DNA of 40,585 bases from Synergistaceae bacterium. GTDB lineage: Bacteria > Synergistota > Synergistia > Synergistales > Aminobacteriaceae. Shown one piece after another: positions 8,799 to 16,624 of this stretch (the first letter of the stretch is position 1; every line of letters starts with the position of its first letter). Below the pieces are notes generated by a model. That model worked only from the letters and a program-made list of their open reading frames with translations. It did no database searches and had not been told where the DNA came from. The translations under genes were made by a program, and so were the position numbers. Location: positions 1-40,585 of the forward strand of contig JAIRYN010000010.1 in assembly GCA_031267575.1 (NCBI GenBank), read 5' to 3'.

Positions 8799-10394
8799 CT
8801 ACTTTTGACGGTCGGGGTAGATTTTGATGTCTCTAAGGTAAAGCGAAAAACCTTGCAGCCCGATCTTTGGAGCCATTTCGACGTAAGAAGACTGGTACAC
8901 CAAACGTTCCGGCGTTTCCGTGAGGGGAATGAAGAGAAACCGCTGGGCGCAGTACCTTTGAATTTCTTTATAGGCGGCCGCGCGCTCATCGATGTTCACC
9001 AAGGCCAACGCTTTGTCGATCATGGCGTCCAGCGTCGAATCGTTGACCCAGTTCATGTTTTCCCACGTGCCGGTAGTCTTGGATCGCAGTTGCGATACGA
9101 ACTGAGAGGCCGAGTCGGAGGTGACCGGGGTGATGGACACCAGGGTCGCCATAGGGGATGTGTCCACGTTGGCGGAGTTCGACACAATGGTGGACCAAGG
9201 TAGTTCCACGATGGAAACTTTCAGTCCTATTTGCGAAGCCAAAGCCTGGATCATCAAAGCGACCTTTTCCCGGTCGGCGGACTCCGAGTTCCAGACCAAT
9301 TCAATGGGATAGTCGGCGATCGTCGCCGCGTACTTGGACTCGGAGAGGGTTTTTTTCGCCTTTTCCAGGTCCAGGGAAAGGTCGAACACGGCCTCGTAAC
9401 CCAGGGAGTTTGAGGGTACGACGCTCTTTTTCTGAACGGAGTCCGGAAGAATCATCGTGCACAAGGTGGTGTAATCCACCAGATATCCCAGAGCCTCCCG
9501 CACTTTGGGATCGTCCACCGGCGCTTTCTGGTTGTTCATCCAGAAATTGATGCCGCTGCCCGCGTAGTTGAAGGCCAGTTTGAGGGTGTTATCGGAGTCC
9601 AGCATCGACTGGATGTTCTCCGTTGTTTGATAATGGTCGGTGCACTCCAGCTCCTGGCGGCTCATCATGGTCTTGACTCTGACGGCTTCGTTGGAGGCAT
9701 AAATCAGGAATTTTTCCGGCACATTCGTTTCAAAACCGGTCCAGTAGGCGCTGAAAATGCTGCCTCCCACCGACATATTGGTGCTGACGCTGTCGATGAC
9801 GTAAGGGCCGGAACCGACGTCGTGCTCCAGCAGGTAGGTCTTGCCGTAGTCGCCCTTGTCCCCATAGTCGCCCACTGAGGTGTAATTGGCCTCCAACAGT
9901 TTCTGATCCAGAATGTAGAAGCGAACTAGACTATTCAGCAAAGGTCCGTAAGGCACTTTGCAGTTTAAACGCACCGTGTAGTCGTCCACCGCCTCCACGG
10001 AGTCGACGTAAGAGTAGAAGAGGAAGGCAAATCCCTCTCCAATCTCTAACAGCCGCTTCATGGAATAGGCCACGTCGTTGGCGGTCAGCTTGTTGCCGCT
10101 GTGAAAGACGATGTCTTGACGGATTTTAAAATCCCACGTCAAGCCGTCCTCTGAAATTTTCCAGCTTTCGGCCACCCAGGGTCTGACCCCGCCGTCCGGA
10201 GTCGGAAAAACCAAGCTGTCGTAAACGTTGATCAGAACTGTTCCGGAAGCGTAATCGGAGCCCACAGCCGGGTCCCATTTCGGCATGATGACCTGCGTCA
10301 CCCGAAAAATGCCGTCTCCTTTTTCGGCGGCTCCCGCCAGGTTGGCCGCTAACAACGCGCAAAGCACCAAAAAACACACGGAAAATTTTTTCAT
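8799..10394 (-). CDS. dppA: Peptide-binding protein of the dipeptide ABC transporter (DppA/OppA family)
   Basis: The start is placed at ATG 10394 (MKKFSVCFLVLCALLAANLAGA), giving 531 residues with a clear signal peptide cleaved near residue 22. The frame extends upstream, but those residues have no signal character, while a purine-rich GGGGGCAAGAG lies before this ATG. The protein is a family 5 extracellular solute-binding protein (SBP_bac_5), with the RQDIVFHSGNKLTANDVAYSMKRL segment typical of DppA/OppA. It binds di- or oligopeptides outside the membrane for DppBCDF. Confidence 0.93.
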   Translation of the reverse strand: MKKFSVCFLVLCALLAANLAGAAEKGDGIFRVTQVIMPKWDPAVGSDYASGTVLINVYDSLVFPTPDGGVRPWVAESWKISEDGLTWDFKIRQDIVFHSGNKLTANDVAYSMKRLLEIGEGFAFLFYSYVDSVEAVDDYTVRLNCKVPYGPLLNSLVRFYILDQKLLEANYTSVGDYGDKGDYGKTYLLEHDVGSGPYVIDSVSTNMSVGGSIFSAYWTGFETNVPEKFLIYASNEAVRVKTMMSRQELECTDHYQTTENIQSMLDSDNTLKLAFNYAGSGINFWMNNQKAPVDDPKVREALGYLVDYTTLCTMILPDSVQKKSVVPSNSLGYEAVFDLSLDLEKAKKTLSESKYAATIADYPIELVWNSESADREKVALMIQALASQIGLKVSIVELPWSTIVSNSANVDTSPMATLVSITPVTSDSASQFVSQLRSKTTGTWENMNWVNDSTLDAMIDKALALVNIDERAAAYKEIQRYCAQRFLFIPLTETPERLVYQSSYVEMAPKIGLQGFSLYLRDIKIYPDRQK

Positions 10395-10424
10395 GACTCT
10401 TGCCCCCGTTTTCTTATTCAAGCT

Positions 10425-10456
10425 CAGGAGGGCAGAACTCGTTACCAACCCCCCTG
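10425..10456. other. Inverted repeat in the gap between peptidase and dppA
   Basis: caggaggg (10425-10432) pairs with cccccctg (10449-10456), 7 of 8 positions, in the 72-bp intercistronic gap. Hairpins here can set the high relative amount of binding-protein mRNA; that role is inference. Confidence 0.25.
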
Positions 10457-10466
10457 TGAACTCTAA

Positions 10467-11531
10467 TCAATATCCCGGCACGCCAAGTTTTCGACACAGC
10501 TTTCGCACGCCCTCGTCCACGTAAATGCCATCTCGCTCGAAGACGTTGCCGTCGAGAACAATTGTGGGGCGCAACAACGTTCCGTCGGTATGGGACGCCG
10601 CCGTCCAAAAGGCGCCCATGATCGCTTTTCCCTGACTGCCAATGCCGAACTCCATGCAGCCGAACACCCGCTCGTCCTCCACGATGCGCCCAGTAACAGC
10701 TAGCACTCCCGGATTGAAACCCAGAGAATAATGGGCCAGCCGGTACATGTTTTCGTCGCTGAACCCATCGAGCCACGCGCGGAACGTTTCCGCCTGAGCG
10801 CCTCCCGAAACCCGGACAACGCGGCCTTCTTTCAACAGAAGTTCTACAGGAGCGTTCAACTTGCCAATGGAAAGAGGCGGCCACAGCGCTCCATCGAACA
10901 CCAGCTTGCCCTCGATCGTCTCCTCCACCGGACACCAGCTTATCTGTCCGCCCAACATGATGGGGTATCCCTTGCGTGTGGCCTTCTGCCCGGAATGGCG
11001 AATCTTTCTCCCTTTATTGTATGCCTTCAGGTCGGTGCCGTTTTGGGCTTTGACGATGATCTCGTCTGATTCTTCCAGAGATTTTTTCATATACTCGCCC
11101 AGCCCGATCATTGCGTCATAGTCCACTCTGGCGACGGTCTTCACGATCATTTCCACGTCCATGCCGGTCAAGCAGATATACCGCGTTCCGAAGTCCATCG
11201 AATCGCGAAAAGCCTGAGAATGCATGATGTAAGAATACGCCAATTCGATCCAAACGTCCGCGCGGCTCACGGCAGCTCCGATGGGGGAGGGAGGCTCCAT
11301 GCAGGCGTTAGGAGCTGTGGCGTAAGTGATGACGGTGGGGATTCCGCCCACGGCATACGTCGCCTGAGCGACCGCATCGATTACTCGCCGATCGGAAGAC
11401 GTGTCTCCGGTGATGACGACGTTCTCCCCAGGCTCGATCAGCATGACGTCTTTGACGAGTGTCATCGCGCCCTTCATGAGTTCCAAATACAGGTATTCAT
11501 TTCTCGTCTCAATGCCTAAATTGAGTTCCAT
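10467..11531 (-). CDS. M29/aminopeptidase-T-like (or NicX-like) metalloenzyme
   Basis: 354 residues resembling the aminopeptidase T (M29) and 2,5-dihydroxypyridine dioxygenase-like superfamily (COG2309). It has the N-terminal pattern V-x-PGENVVITGDT, then in the C-terminal half RLAHYSLGFNPG, followed by MEFGIGSQGKAI and ASHTDG. The Glu, His and Asp of these segments are candidate metal ligands. It is the first gene of the dpp operon, so a peptidase acting on imported peptides fits the context. No signal peptide is seen, so it should be cytoplasmic. The superfamily is likely; the choice between peptidase and ring-cleaving dioxygenase cannot be made from sequence alone. Confidence 0.75.
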   Translation of the reverse strand: MELNLGIETRNEYLYLELMKGAMTLVKDVMLIEPGENVVITGDTSSDRRVIDAVAQATYAVGGIPTVITYATAPNACMEPPSPIGAAVSRADVWIELAYSYIMHSQAFRDSMDFGTRYICLTGMDVEMIVKTVARVDYDAMIGLGEYMKKSLEESDEIIVKAQNGTDLKAYNKGRKIRHSGQKATRKGYPIMLGGQISWCPVEETIEGKLVFDGALWPPLSIGKLNAPVELLLKEGRVVRVSGGAQAETFRAWLDGFSDENMYRLAHYSLGFNPGVLAVTGRIVEDERVFGCMEFGIGSQGKAIMGAFWTAASHTDGTLLRPTIVLDGNVFERDGIYVDEGVRKLCRKLGVPGY

Positions 11532-11595
11532 AACTCGACAAACCCCACAATCCTTTTTTTAGTCTATCGACTCGGTATGAAAATATCGTACAATT

Positions 11596-11649
11596 CGACT
11601 GATCGACTGATCGACCGAGCGCATTGTCTCTCAAACATTGTCTCTCAAA
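11596..11649. repeat. Two adjacent short tandem duplications (8 bp and 14 bp)
   Basis: cgactgat occurs twice in tandem (11596-11611) with a partial third copy, and cattgtctctcaaa occurs twice in tandem (11622-11649). They lie in the non-coding gap upstream of the peptidase gene. Apart from these and the mobile element copy A, 11532-12075 shows no gene. Confidence 0.85.
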
Positions 11650-11734
11650 GAAGAAGCACAAAATTATCGATTTTTCGATTGTTGAGCATATTTTATATCC
11701 TGGTAATTTTAAGGTAATCTACATAGAATTTTAC

Positions 11735-12026
11735 GATAAAGCGATGAGAATCGCAACGCCGTTGTTGGCGGCGTTTGTTTTATATTTGGTTTCTTGCCAT
11801 ATGTCTACTTTCATGTTAAACTCCTTTTATGGCTTATCAACGCGAGATGCTGGGCGGAACACGACCGGGATATTAATGTGGCTGTAAATATTCTAAGAGT
11901 TGGGGCATCCACTCTTAAAGGAAAAGACGTAAGACCGGTTTCAAAGGAGAAGACGTAAGACCGGTTTTAGTCGGCTGTTTTTGTCGATCTTAGAATCTCA
12001 CAACTTTAGTCGTGGGAGTATGTTAA
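11735..12026 (+). mobile_element. Non-autonomous IS200/IS605 (IS608-like) mini-element, copy A
   Basis: It follows a TTAC (11731-11734) and starts GATAAAGCGATGAGAA, as do copies C and E. It carries a relic of a TnpB C-terminus (CGAEHDRDINVAVNIL-type codons), here broken: the first Cys region is altered, and a 25-bp tandem duplication lies at about 11919-11968. It ends with the right-end hairpin (about 11996-12016) and TTAA where the other copies have TCAA. Its right edge lies about 50 bp upstream of cbiR. TTAC target and TCAA end match the IS608 insertion rule, which is established knowledge for that subgroup. No transposase is encoded. Confidence 0.8.
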
Positions 12027-12075
12027 TCCATTATCAATCAATATTCGTTATCATACTCGATAAAAAATAAAAATA

Positions 12076-13041
12076 TTGATAAATATTGATACATTAAATA
12101 TTGATATATTAAAGAAGAAGAGATTCGAGAGTATAGCGTCGAGGCCAGCAACTGACCCGCTATCTAAACAGGGTATTGCGGGATTGTCACGAAAGAGGGC
12201 AGAAAAGAAGGCAGAAATCAAGAGAGATAGGCAAGAGCGGGCTGTGAGAAAGAAGGGCGTCTCTCCCTGGATACATTTTCCTTTTCGGATAGGAACAACT
12301 TCCTACATCCGCGAAGCTTGCATTTTGGACAACCTGAAATGGCTTTCTGGCAAAGTGGACGAGGTGCAGCTCGTGCTGTTCGAGACCCCGGAGTTGTCCA
12401 ACATCCCAACAGCCTCCGACGTGGAGGAGTTCAAACGCATCGCCGAGGACGCCGGGCTCGCTTTTACGGTACACCTTCCTGGAGATATAGAGCTTGCCAG
12501 CTCTGACGAAACGCAAAGAAGAACCTCGATCGAGCGTTTCAAAAGAATTGTCAAGCTCTCCCAGCCGCTGTCCCCGATATGTTGGGTGTTGCATCTCTCT
12601 CTTCCGCCAGAGGGCGAGGATCCAGAAGTCCATATCGACAGACTGAGAAGCAGTATGAACCAACTGACCGGGGAATTTTCCTCGCCGCGAGATCTCGCGG
12701 TAGAAAATATTCACAAGACATTCGAAGTTGAGACCGTCATTGTGGAGTTGTTCGACACGTCAGTATGCGTCGACATAGGGCACTTGCTCTTATTCAACGC
12801 GGATATATGGCAGCATTTGGACCAATGGCTGCCGAGATGCCGTAACGTCCACCTTCACGGGACGAAGGACGGACGTGATCACGAAAGTCTCGACTGTCTC
12901 CCTTTTGGCTTTGCTGGCGACCTCTTTCGAAGGCTCTCTCTCGAACCCGGTCTGGAGACTGTAACTATGGAGGTCTTCGGGATGGAAGACTTTGAAAAAT
13001 CCGTCACAGCGCTGTGCGCGGATGATGTGAAAATATATTGA
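12076..13041 (+). CDS. cbiR: Cobamide-remodelling phosphodiesterase-like protein CbiR
   Basis: The frame holds 321 codons, but the recognisable domain begins near residue 68 (FRIGTTSYI, 70-78) and is about 255 residues, the CbiR size. It is a TIM-barrel of the AP-endonuclease/xylose-isomerase-like superfamily. Candidate metal ligands are the His of CWVLHLSL, Glu of LAVENIH, Asp and His of CVDIGHLLL, His of NVHLHG and Glu of TMEVFG. CbiR hydrolyses the phosphoribosyl bond of cobamides so that the lower ligand can be swapped. The first 65 residues are Lys/Arg-rich, start at a TTG with no Shine-Dalgarno sequence, and include an AT-rich tandem repeat. The true start is probably internal, for example the GTG near 12244. 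It lies just after IS copy A. The family call is from memory of the motif pattern and is fairly confident. Confidence 0.72.
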   Translation: MINIDTLNIDILKKKRFESIASRPATDPLSKQGIAGLSRKRAEKKAEIKRDRQERAVRKKGVSPWIHFPFRIGTTSYIREACILDNLKWLSGKVDEVQLVLFETPELSNIPTASDVEEFKRIAEDAGLAFTVHLPGDIELASSDETQRRTSIERFKRIVKLSQPLSPICWVLHLSLPPEGEDPEVHIDRLRSSMNQLTGEFSSPRDLAVENIHKTFEVETVIVELFDTSVCVDIGHLLLFNADIWQHLDQWLPRCRNVHLHGTKDGRDHESLDCLPFGFAGDLFRRLSLEPGLETVTMEVFGMEDFEKSVTALCADDVKIY

Positions 13042-13042
13042 T

Positions 13043-13207
13043 GATGTGGGAATATATGGTCTAACAGAACCTAAAACGAGATTCAGAGGTGGACAGAGAC
13101 TGAGCATATCGAATTGATTATAAGCGCGACAAATTTATATTAAATTTATATCATACTCCTTCTTATTGACATTACGATAGTAGCTTGTTATGCTCCTTTC
13201 GTATTTT
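13043..13207 (+). repeat. Dispersed repeat R1 with a consensus-like sigma-70 promoter
   Basis: This segment resembles 22735-22902: a shared left part (about 13053-13071, ATATGGTCTAACAGAACC versus ATATGGCCTAACGGAACC) and a nearly identical right part (about 13158-13206), with a diverged middle of the same length. See the promoter entry inside it. Confidence 0.6.
13166..13194 (+). promoter_or_regulatory. Sigma-70 promoter TTGACA-17-TATGCT in repeat R1
   Basis: TTGACA (13166-13171), a 17-bp spacer and TATGCT (13189-13194) make a near-consensus promoter. The nearest downstream gene is the 4-hydroxybutyrate dehydrogenase, 486 bp away, so either the leader is long or the promoter serves a small RNA. 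Confidence 0.5.
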
Positions 13208-13679
13208 AAAAACTGAATATAAGAGGTTGTTTGGAGAAGTTCCGAACGTAAAATATTCAACGAAAACATCGATATTGAAACCGAAAACCAAGATTATATC
13301 GAGATATCGAGAATCAATTTTTTAAAAAGTGTTTATCTTTGGATAAACTTTGCAAGATTCAGCTTTTCCTTAGATTATATGGTATATGGTCTTCAGAATA
13401 CTATGCGAAATGTATCTACTAGCTATAAGTAGATATTAGTACGCTCAAAAAATCGGAAGATCGAAAGACTGCGTTTCAATATTCCCTGTGCATAATTCCC
13501 TGTGCATAGGCAATGAGGACACCCAAATTGGTAATGAATATTCCATAACGGCATATCAATATTCGCATATCAATATGCCACTTTTGTCTCTTCTCAAAAA
13601 ACAGTACGGCGATATAGTGAAGTGACTTATCATAAACAAACCCGATGATCTGCCCATCTGTATTGAGGAGGTAAAATTT
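13208..13679. other. Intergenic leader region with hairpins and short duplications
   Basis: No gene is visible. It contains a hairpin with an 8-bp stem (tatctact / agtagata, near 13409-13433), a 14-bp exact tandem duplication (13481-13508), and a hairpin ggcatat...atatgcc (13550-13579) that itself contains a duplicated catatcaatat. The last 14 bases hold the GAGGAGG ribosome-binding site of the next gene. Confidence 0.5.
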
Positions 13680-14816
13680 ATGAGTTTTTTCGTGAAAACC
13701 ACTATCTCCAAAAGCTACAGTTTTCAGGATTTCCTGCGGCAGTGGCGGATAGGAAATGAAGATCTGCTTATCAGCAGTCAGCGTATAGCAAAAGCCGTAT
13801 TTACTGAAGAGCCGTTGTCATGCGACGTTCTGTACCAGGACCGCGAAGGTGAACCAGATGACGAAATGGTGGACGCGATGCTCGAAGCCATCGACGAGAA
13901 CGAAACAAAAAACGGACGGGCGTATAAACATATTGTCGCCGTCGGAGGAAGCACGATTATCGGCATTTCAAAATTGCTCGTGTTCGGAAGCAAGTTACGC
14001 TGCGAGGAAATTTTTAACAAGAGGGCAGAGCTTCCACGCAAATGCAAATTGCTGGCTGTTCCAACTACTTGTGGGATTGATGGCGAGGTTACCGACACCA
14101 CGACTATTGCTGTCGGAAAGCAGCAAACAAAACGAGAGCTTTCCGCGCCCGCTCTATTCCCGGACGAAGCTATATTGATCGGAGACTTGTTGCGCACTCT
14201 TCCTTATGAGGTCTTTGTGACCAACTCGATTGACGCGTTGAGTCACGCGATGGAAGCCTACATTTCCCCAAACTCCACCTTGTTCACTCGAACGGTTGTA
14301 GAATCGGCCATAGAGCGGCTTTTGACGGGATATAAGAAACTGGCCGAAACAGGAGGCGTAAAAGCTGAAATTGTATCGGACGATCTACAGTCGTTCCTGA
14401 CGGCAAGCACAATGGTAGGAATGGTCGCTGGCAACGCGGGGCTCGTGCATGCTCTTTCTCATCCCATAAGCGCCACGTGCAACGTACCGCACAGGAAAGC
14501 GAATTACCTGATCTTCGAAGAAGTTTTCGCAACGTACCGGCGATTGAACGCGGATACCTCAAGTTTGGAAGCAATGTTGAGGACTCTTCTGAGCTGTGGG
14601 CAACGCGATGTAACTGGATCCGATGTATGGAAAAGCCTTTTCGGACTCTTGGCGTGTGTCTCGCCTCGCCAAACGCTTCGCGAGTTCGGCGTCAATGAGG
14701 CCGGATGCCGAGAGATGGCGAGGTGGACCGTTCGAGAAGGACAAAGATTTTTGAGCGACAACCCGCTCCCAATCTCGCAAGAAGTTATCGAAGATATTTA
14801 CAGAAATTGCATTTGA
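13680..14816 (+). CDS. 4hbD: 4-hydroxybutyrate dehydrogenase-like iron-containing alcohol dehydrogenase
   Basis: 378 residues, ATG preceded by GAGGAGG with 8-nt spacing. It belongs to the group III metal-dependent alcohol dehydrogenases and resembles the Clostridium kluyveri 4-hydroxybutyrate dehydrogenase throughout (FVTNSIDALSHAMEAYISPN, HALSHPIS, VPHRKANYLIF, PLPISQEVIEDIY). Metal ligands are expected at the Asp and His of SIDALSHAMEAY and the His residues of VHALSHPIS and VPHRKAN; all are present. The dinucleotide-binding motif GGGSxxDxxK is changed to GGSTIIGISK, losing the Asp, and CGTGSEVT reads CGIDGEVT, so cofactor use may differ. The stop codon TGA (14814-14816) lies in the right end of an inserted IS fragment, so the original 3' end may have been altered. 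It would interconvert succinate semialdehyde and 4-hydroxybutyrate. Confidence 0.8.
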   Translation: MSFFVKTTISKSYSFQDFLRQWRIGNEDLLISSQRIAKAVFTEEPLSCDVLYQDREGEPDDEMVDAMLEAIDENETKNGRAYKHIVAVGGSTIIGISKLLVFGSKLRCEEIFNKRAELPRKCKLLAVPTTCGIDGEVTDTTTIAVGKQQTKRELSAPALFPDEAILIGDLLRTLPYEVFVTNSIDALSHAMEAYISPNSTLFTRTVVESAIERLLTGYKKLAETGGVKAEIVSDDLQSFLTASTMVGMVAGNAGLVHALSHPISATCNVPHRKANYLIFEEVFATYRRLNADTSSLEAMLRTLLSCGQRDVTGSDVWKSLFGLLACVSPRQTLREFGVNEAGCREMARWTVREGQRFLSDNPLPISQEVIEDIYRNCI

Positions 14817-15058
14817 CATACTCCCACGACTAAAGTTGTGGGAGTCTCAGATCGACAAAGACAGCCGACTGAAACCGGTCTTACGTCTTCTCCTTTAAGA
14901 AGTGGATGCCCCACTCTGAGAATATTTACAGCCGCATTAATATCCCGGTTGTGTTCTACCCTGCATCTCGCGCCGCATCTCGCGTTGATAAGCCATAAAA
15001 GAAGTTTAACATAAAAGTAGACATATGGCAAGAAACCAAATACAAAACAAACGCCACC
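14813..15058 (-). mobile_element. IS200/IS605 mini-element, copy B (minus strand, left end lost)
   Basis: On the minus strand it carries the same internal sequence as copies A, C and E, a TnpB C-terminal relic (DINAAVNILRV, CLCRS), the right-end hairpin (near 14822-14842) and the TATGTCAA end (14813-14820 reversed). A 12-bp tandem duplication (gcatctcgcgcc/gcatctcgcgtt) disrupts it. Its left part is replaced at about 15059 by a second right end in opposite orientation. The last two bases of the element end supply part of the 4hbD stop codon. Confidence 0.8.
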
Positions 15059-15115
15059 GTTGGCTGTTTTTGTCGGTCCTAGAATCTCCTCGCTTTAGCT
15101 GGGGGAGTATGTCAA
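15059..15115 (+). mobile_element. IS right-end fragment in inverted orientation
   Basis: tggctgtttttgtcgg through gtatgtcaa (15115) matches the right end of copies A and E on the plus strand, with a degraded hairpin (about 15087-15106). It abuts copy B head-on, so the locus has outward-facing right ends on both sides. The stop and last six codons of the cobA-hemD fusion lie inside it. Confidence 0.75.
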
Positions 15116-16624
15116 TGACATGGAACAATCTCCCGATAACAAAATTTCTACCGCGTCCGCCAGATCCTCCAGCGTGGCCTTTTTCGCAACCTTGACCTCA
15201 TAGCCCGCTTCCCGAGCTGTTTTTCCTGTTTGTTCACCGATGCAGACAGCCTTGACGCGGGCATCCGGGCACAGTGCCGCGAAATTAAGGACCGAGGACG
15301 CACAGGTGAAGGCCACGGCGTCCACATCTCCAAGATCCGCTCTGGAGATGGCCGGGAGCGTTTGGTACAGTGGCATCTCGTCGAAGCTAAGACCCCCGTT
15401 CCTCAAAATCCGCGCCAGGTCCGGCGCGCTATTCAGGGCTTGGAGCAGCAAAAGACGCTGGGGAGGCGTTTGCCTGCTGGACTGATATTCACGAAGCAAG
15501 CTCTCCCCAAGCGCGGCTCCACTGTAGAGGGGCGGAATCAGGTCGACCCTCAACCCGTGAGATTCTATGGCGTCTTTCGTAGCCGGACCTACCGCGGCGA
15601 TCTTCGCGTCCCCGATTTCTCGGATATCTCTGCGGTCCCTCTTTAACCTCTCAAAAAAAAACTCCACGCCCGCTGTGCTGGTGAAGACGAACCACCCGTA
15701 GCCGCTCAAAGCGGGCAAAGAATCGAGGGTTGCCTCCATCCGAGAAGGACACGCCTCCAGAACTTCCGCGCCTCGCGAACGCAAAAGCGCCGTCAGACGA
15801 CCGTTTTTATTGCCTTGAGAAGCTTGGCAGACAAGCACGCGCTTGCCGCCTAAAGGCAAGCGCGCACGCCAATCCAGCGCTTCGGCCAGAGTGACAACGC
15901 GCCCAACAACCAAGAGTGCTGGAGACCGAATCGACGGCGAGGCAAATTCGGATTTGACGCGATCCATCAAGTCGGCCAGATCGGCCAAAACCCCCGTGAC
16001 TCGTCTTTGACGCGCTGTTGTCCCCCACTCGACCACCGCCACTGGCGTGCTTTCGTTCATGCCAGCCTCAGTCAGCCGTCGGCAGATTTCCCCCAACTTC
16101 GAGGCCCCCATTAAAAAGACCAAGGTCCCTTCCAATCGAGCCAGAATGTCGTAGTTGATCGGCGCGCCTCCGCGCTTGTGAGCCGTGATGATGTGGAGCG
16201 ACGAAGCGTAGTCGCGGTGCGTGACAGGGATACCCGCAAAAGCGGGAACCGCCAGCGCCGAGGTTACCCCTGGGACCGGCTCGCAAGGAATTTCCCTGCT
16301 CATCAGGGCTTCCATCTCCTCGCCACCGCGCCCGAACAAAAACGGGTCACCTCCCTTTAAACGCACGACGCGTTTACCCTCCAGGGCTTTTTCGATCAGG
16401 ATTCTTTCGATTTCCTCTTGAGGTATAAGATGGTGTCCTCCGCTTTTGCCTACGTCGATCAGCTCCGCCTCTGGAGAGGCATACCCCAAAACGCCGGAGC
16501 CGATCAAATGGTCGTACACGACGGTGTCCGCCTGCTCCAAAAGCCTCCGCCCTTTCACCGTCAAGAGTTCCACGTCCCCGGGCCCCGCTCCCACCAGCCA
16601 GACTTTACCTTCCAAAAAATTCAC
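15095..16624 (-). CDS. cobA-hemD: Fused uroporphyrinogen-III C-methyltransferase / uroporphyrinogen-III synthase (CobA-HemD)
   Basis: 509 residues. Residues 1-250 are an SAM-dependent uroporphyrinogen-III methyltransferase (SUMT): VGAGPGD (11-17), VRLKGGDPFLFGRGGEE, and PVPGVTSALAVPAFAGIPVTHR. Residues about 258-500 are a HemD-type uroporphyrinogen-III synthase with its two-lobed pattern and the typical VFTSTAGVEFFFERL and VAFTCASSVLNF segments. The fusion converts hydroxymethylbilane to uroporphyrinogen III and then to precorrin-2, the branch point to siroheme and cobalamin. This arrangement is well known in clostridia and related groups. It overlaps hemC by 20 bp. The last six residues (LTYSPS) are encoded by the IS right end, so the native C-terminus has been replaced. 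Confidence 0.93.
   Translation of the reverse strand: MNFLEGKVWLVGAGPGDVELLTVKGRRLLEQADTVVYDHLIGSGVLGYASPEAELIDVGKSGGHHLIPQEEIERILIEKALEGKRVVRLKGGDPFLFGRGGEEMEALMSREIPCEPVPGVTSALAVPAFAGIPVTHRDYASSLHIITAHKRGGAPINYDILARLEGTLVFLMGASKLGEICRRLTEAGMNESTPVAVVEWGTTARQRRVTGVLADLADLMDRVKSEFASPSIRSPALLVVGRVVTLAEALDWRARLPLGGKRVLVCQASQGNKNGRLTALLRSRGAEVLEACPSRMEATLDSLPALSGYGWFVFTSTAGVEFFFERLKRDRRDIREIGDAKIAAVGPATKDAIESHGLRVDLIPPLYSGAALGESLLREYQSSRQTPPQRLLLLQALNSAPDLARILRNGGLSFDEMPLYQTLPAISRADLGDVDAVAFTCASSVLNFAALCPDARVKAVCIGEQTGKTAREAGYEVKVAKKATLEDLADAVEILLSGDCSMSLTYSPS

Noticed and set aside
8799-10448. Longer start for the peptide-binding protein
   Set aside because: The 18 extra residues precede a complete signal peptide, which would then be internal; the ATG at 10394 is better.
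11624-11887. 87-codon plus-strand ORF across copy A
   Set aside because: It reads the element in a frame different from the TnpB relic and starts in non-coding repeats.
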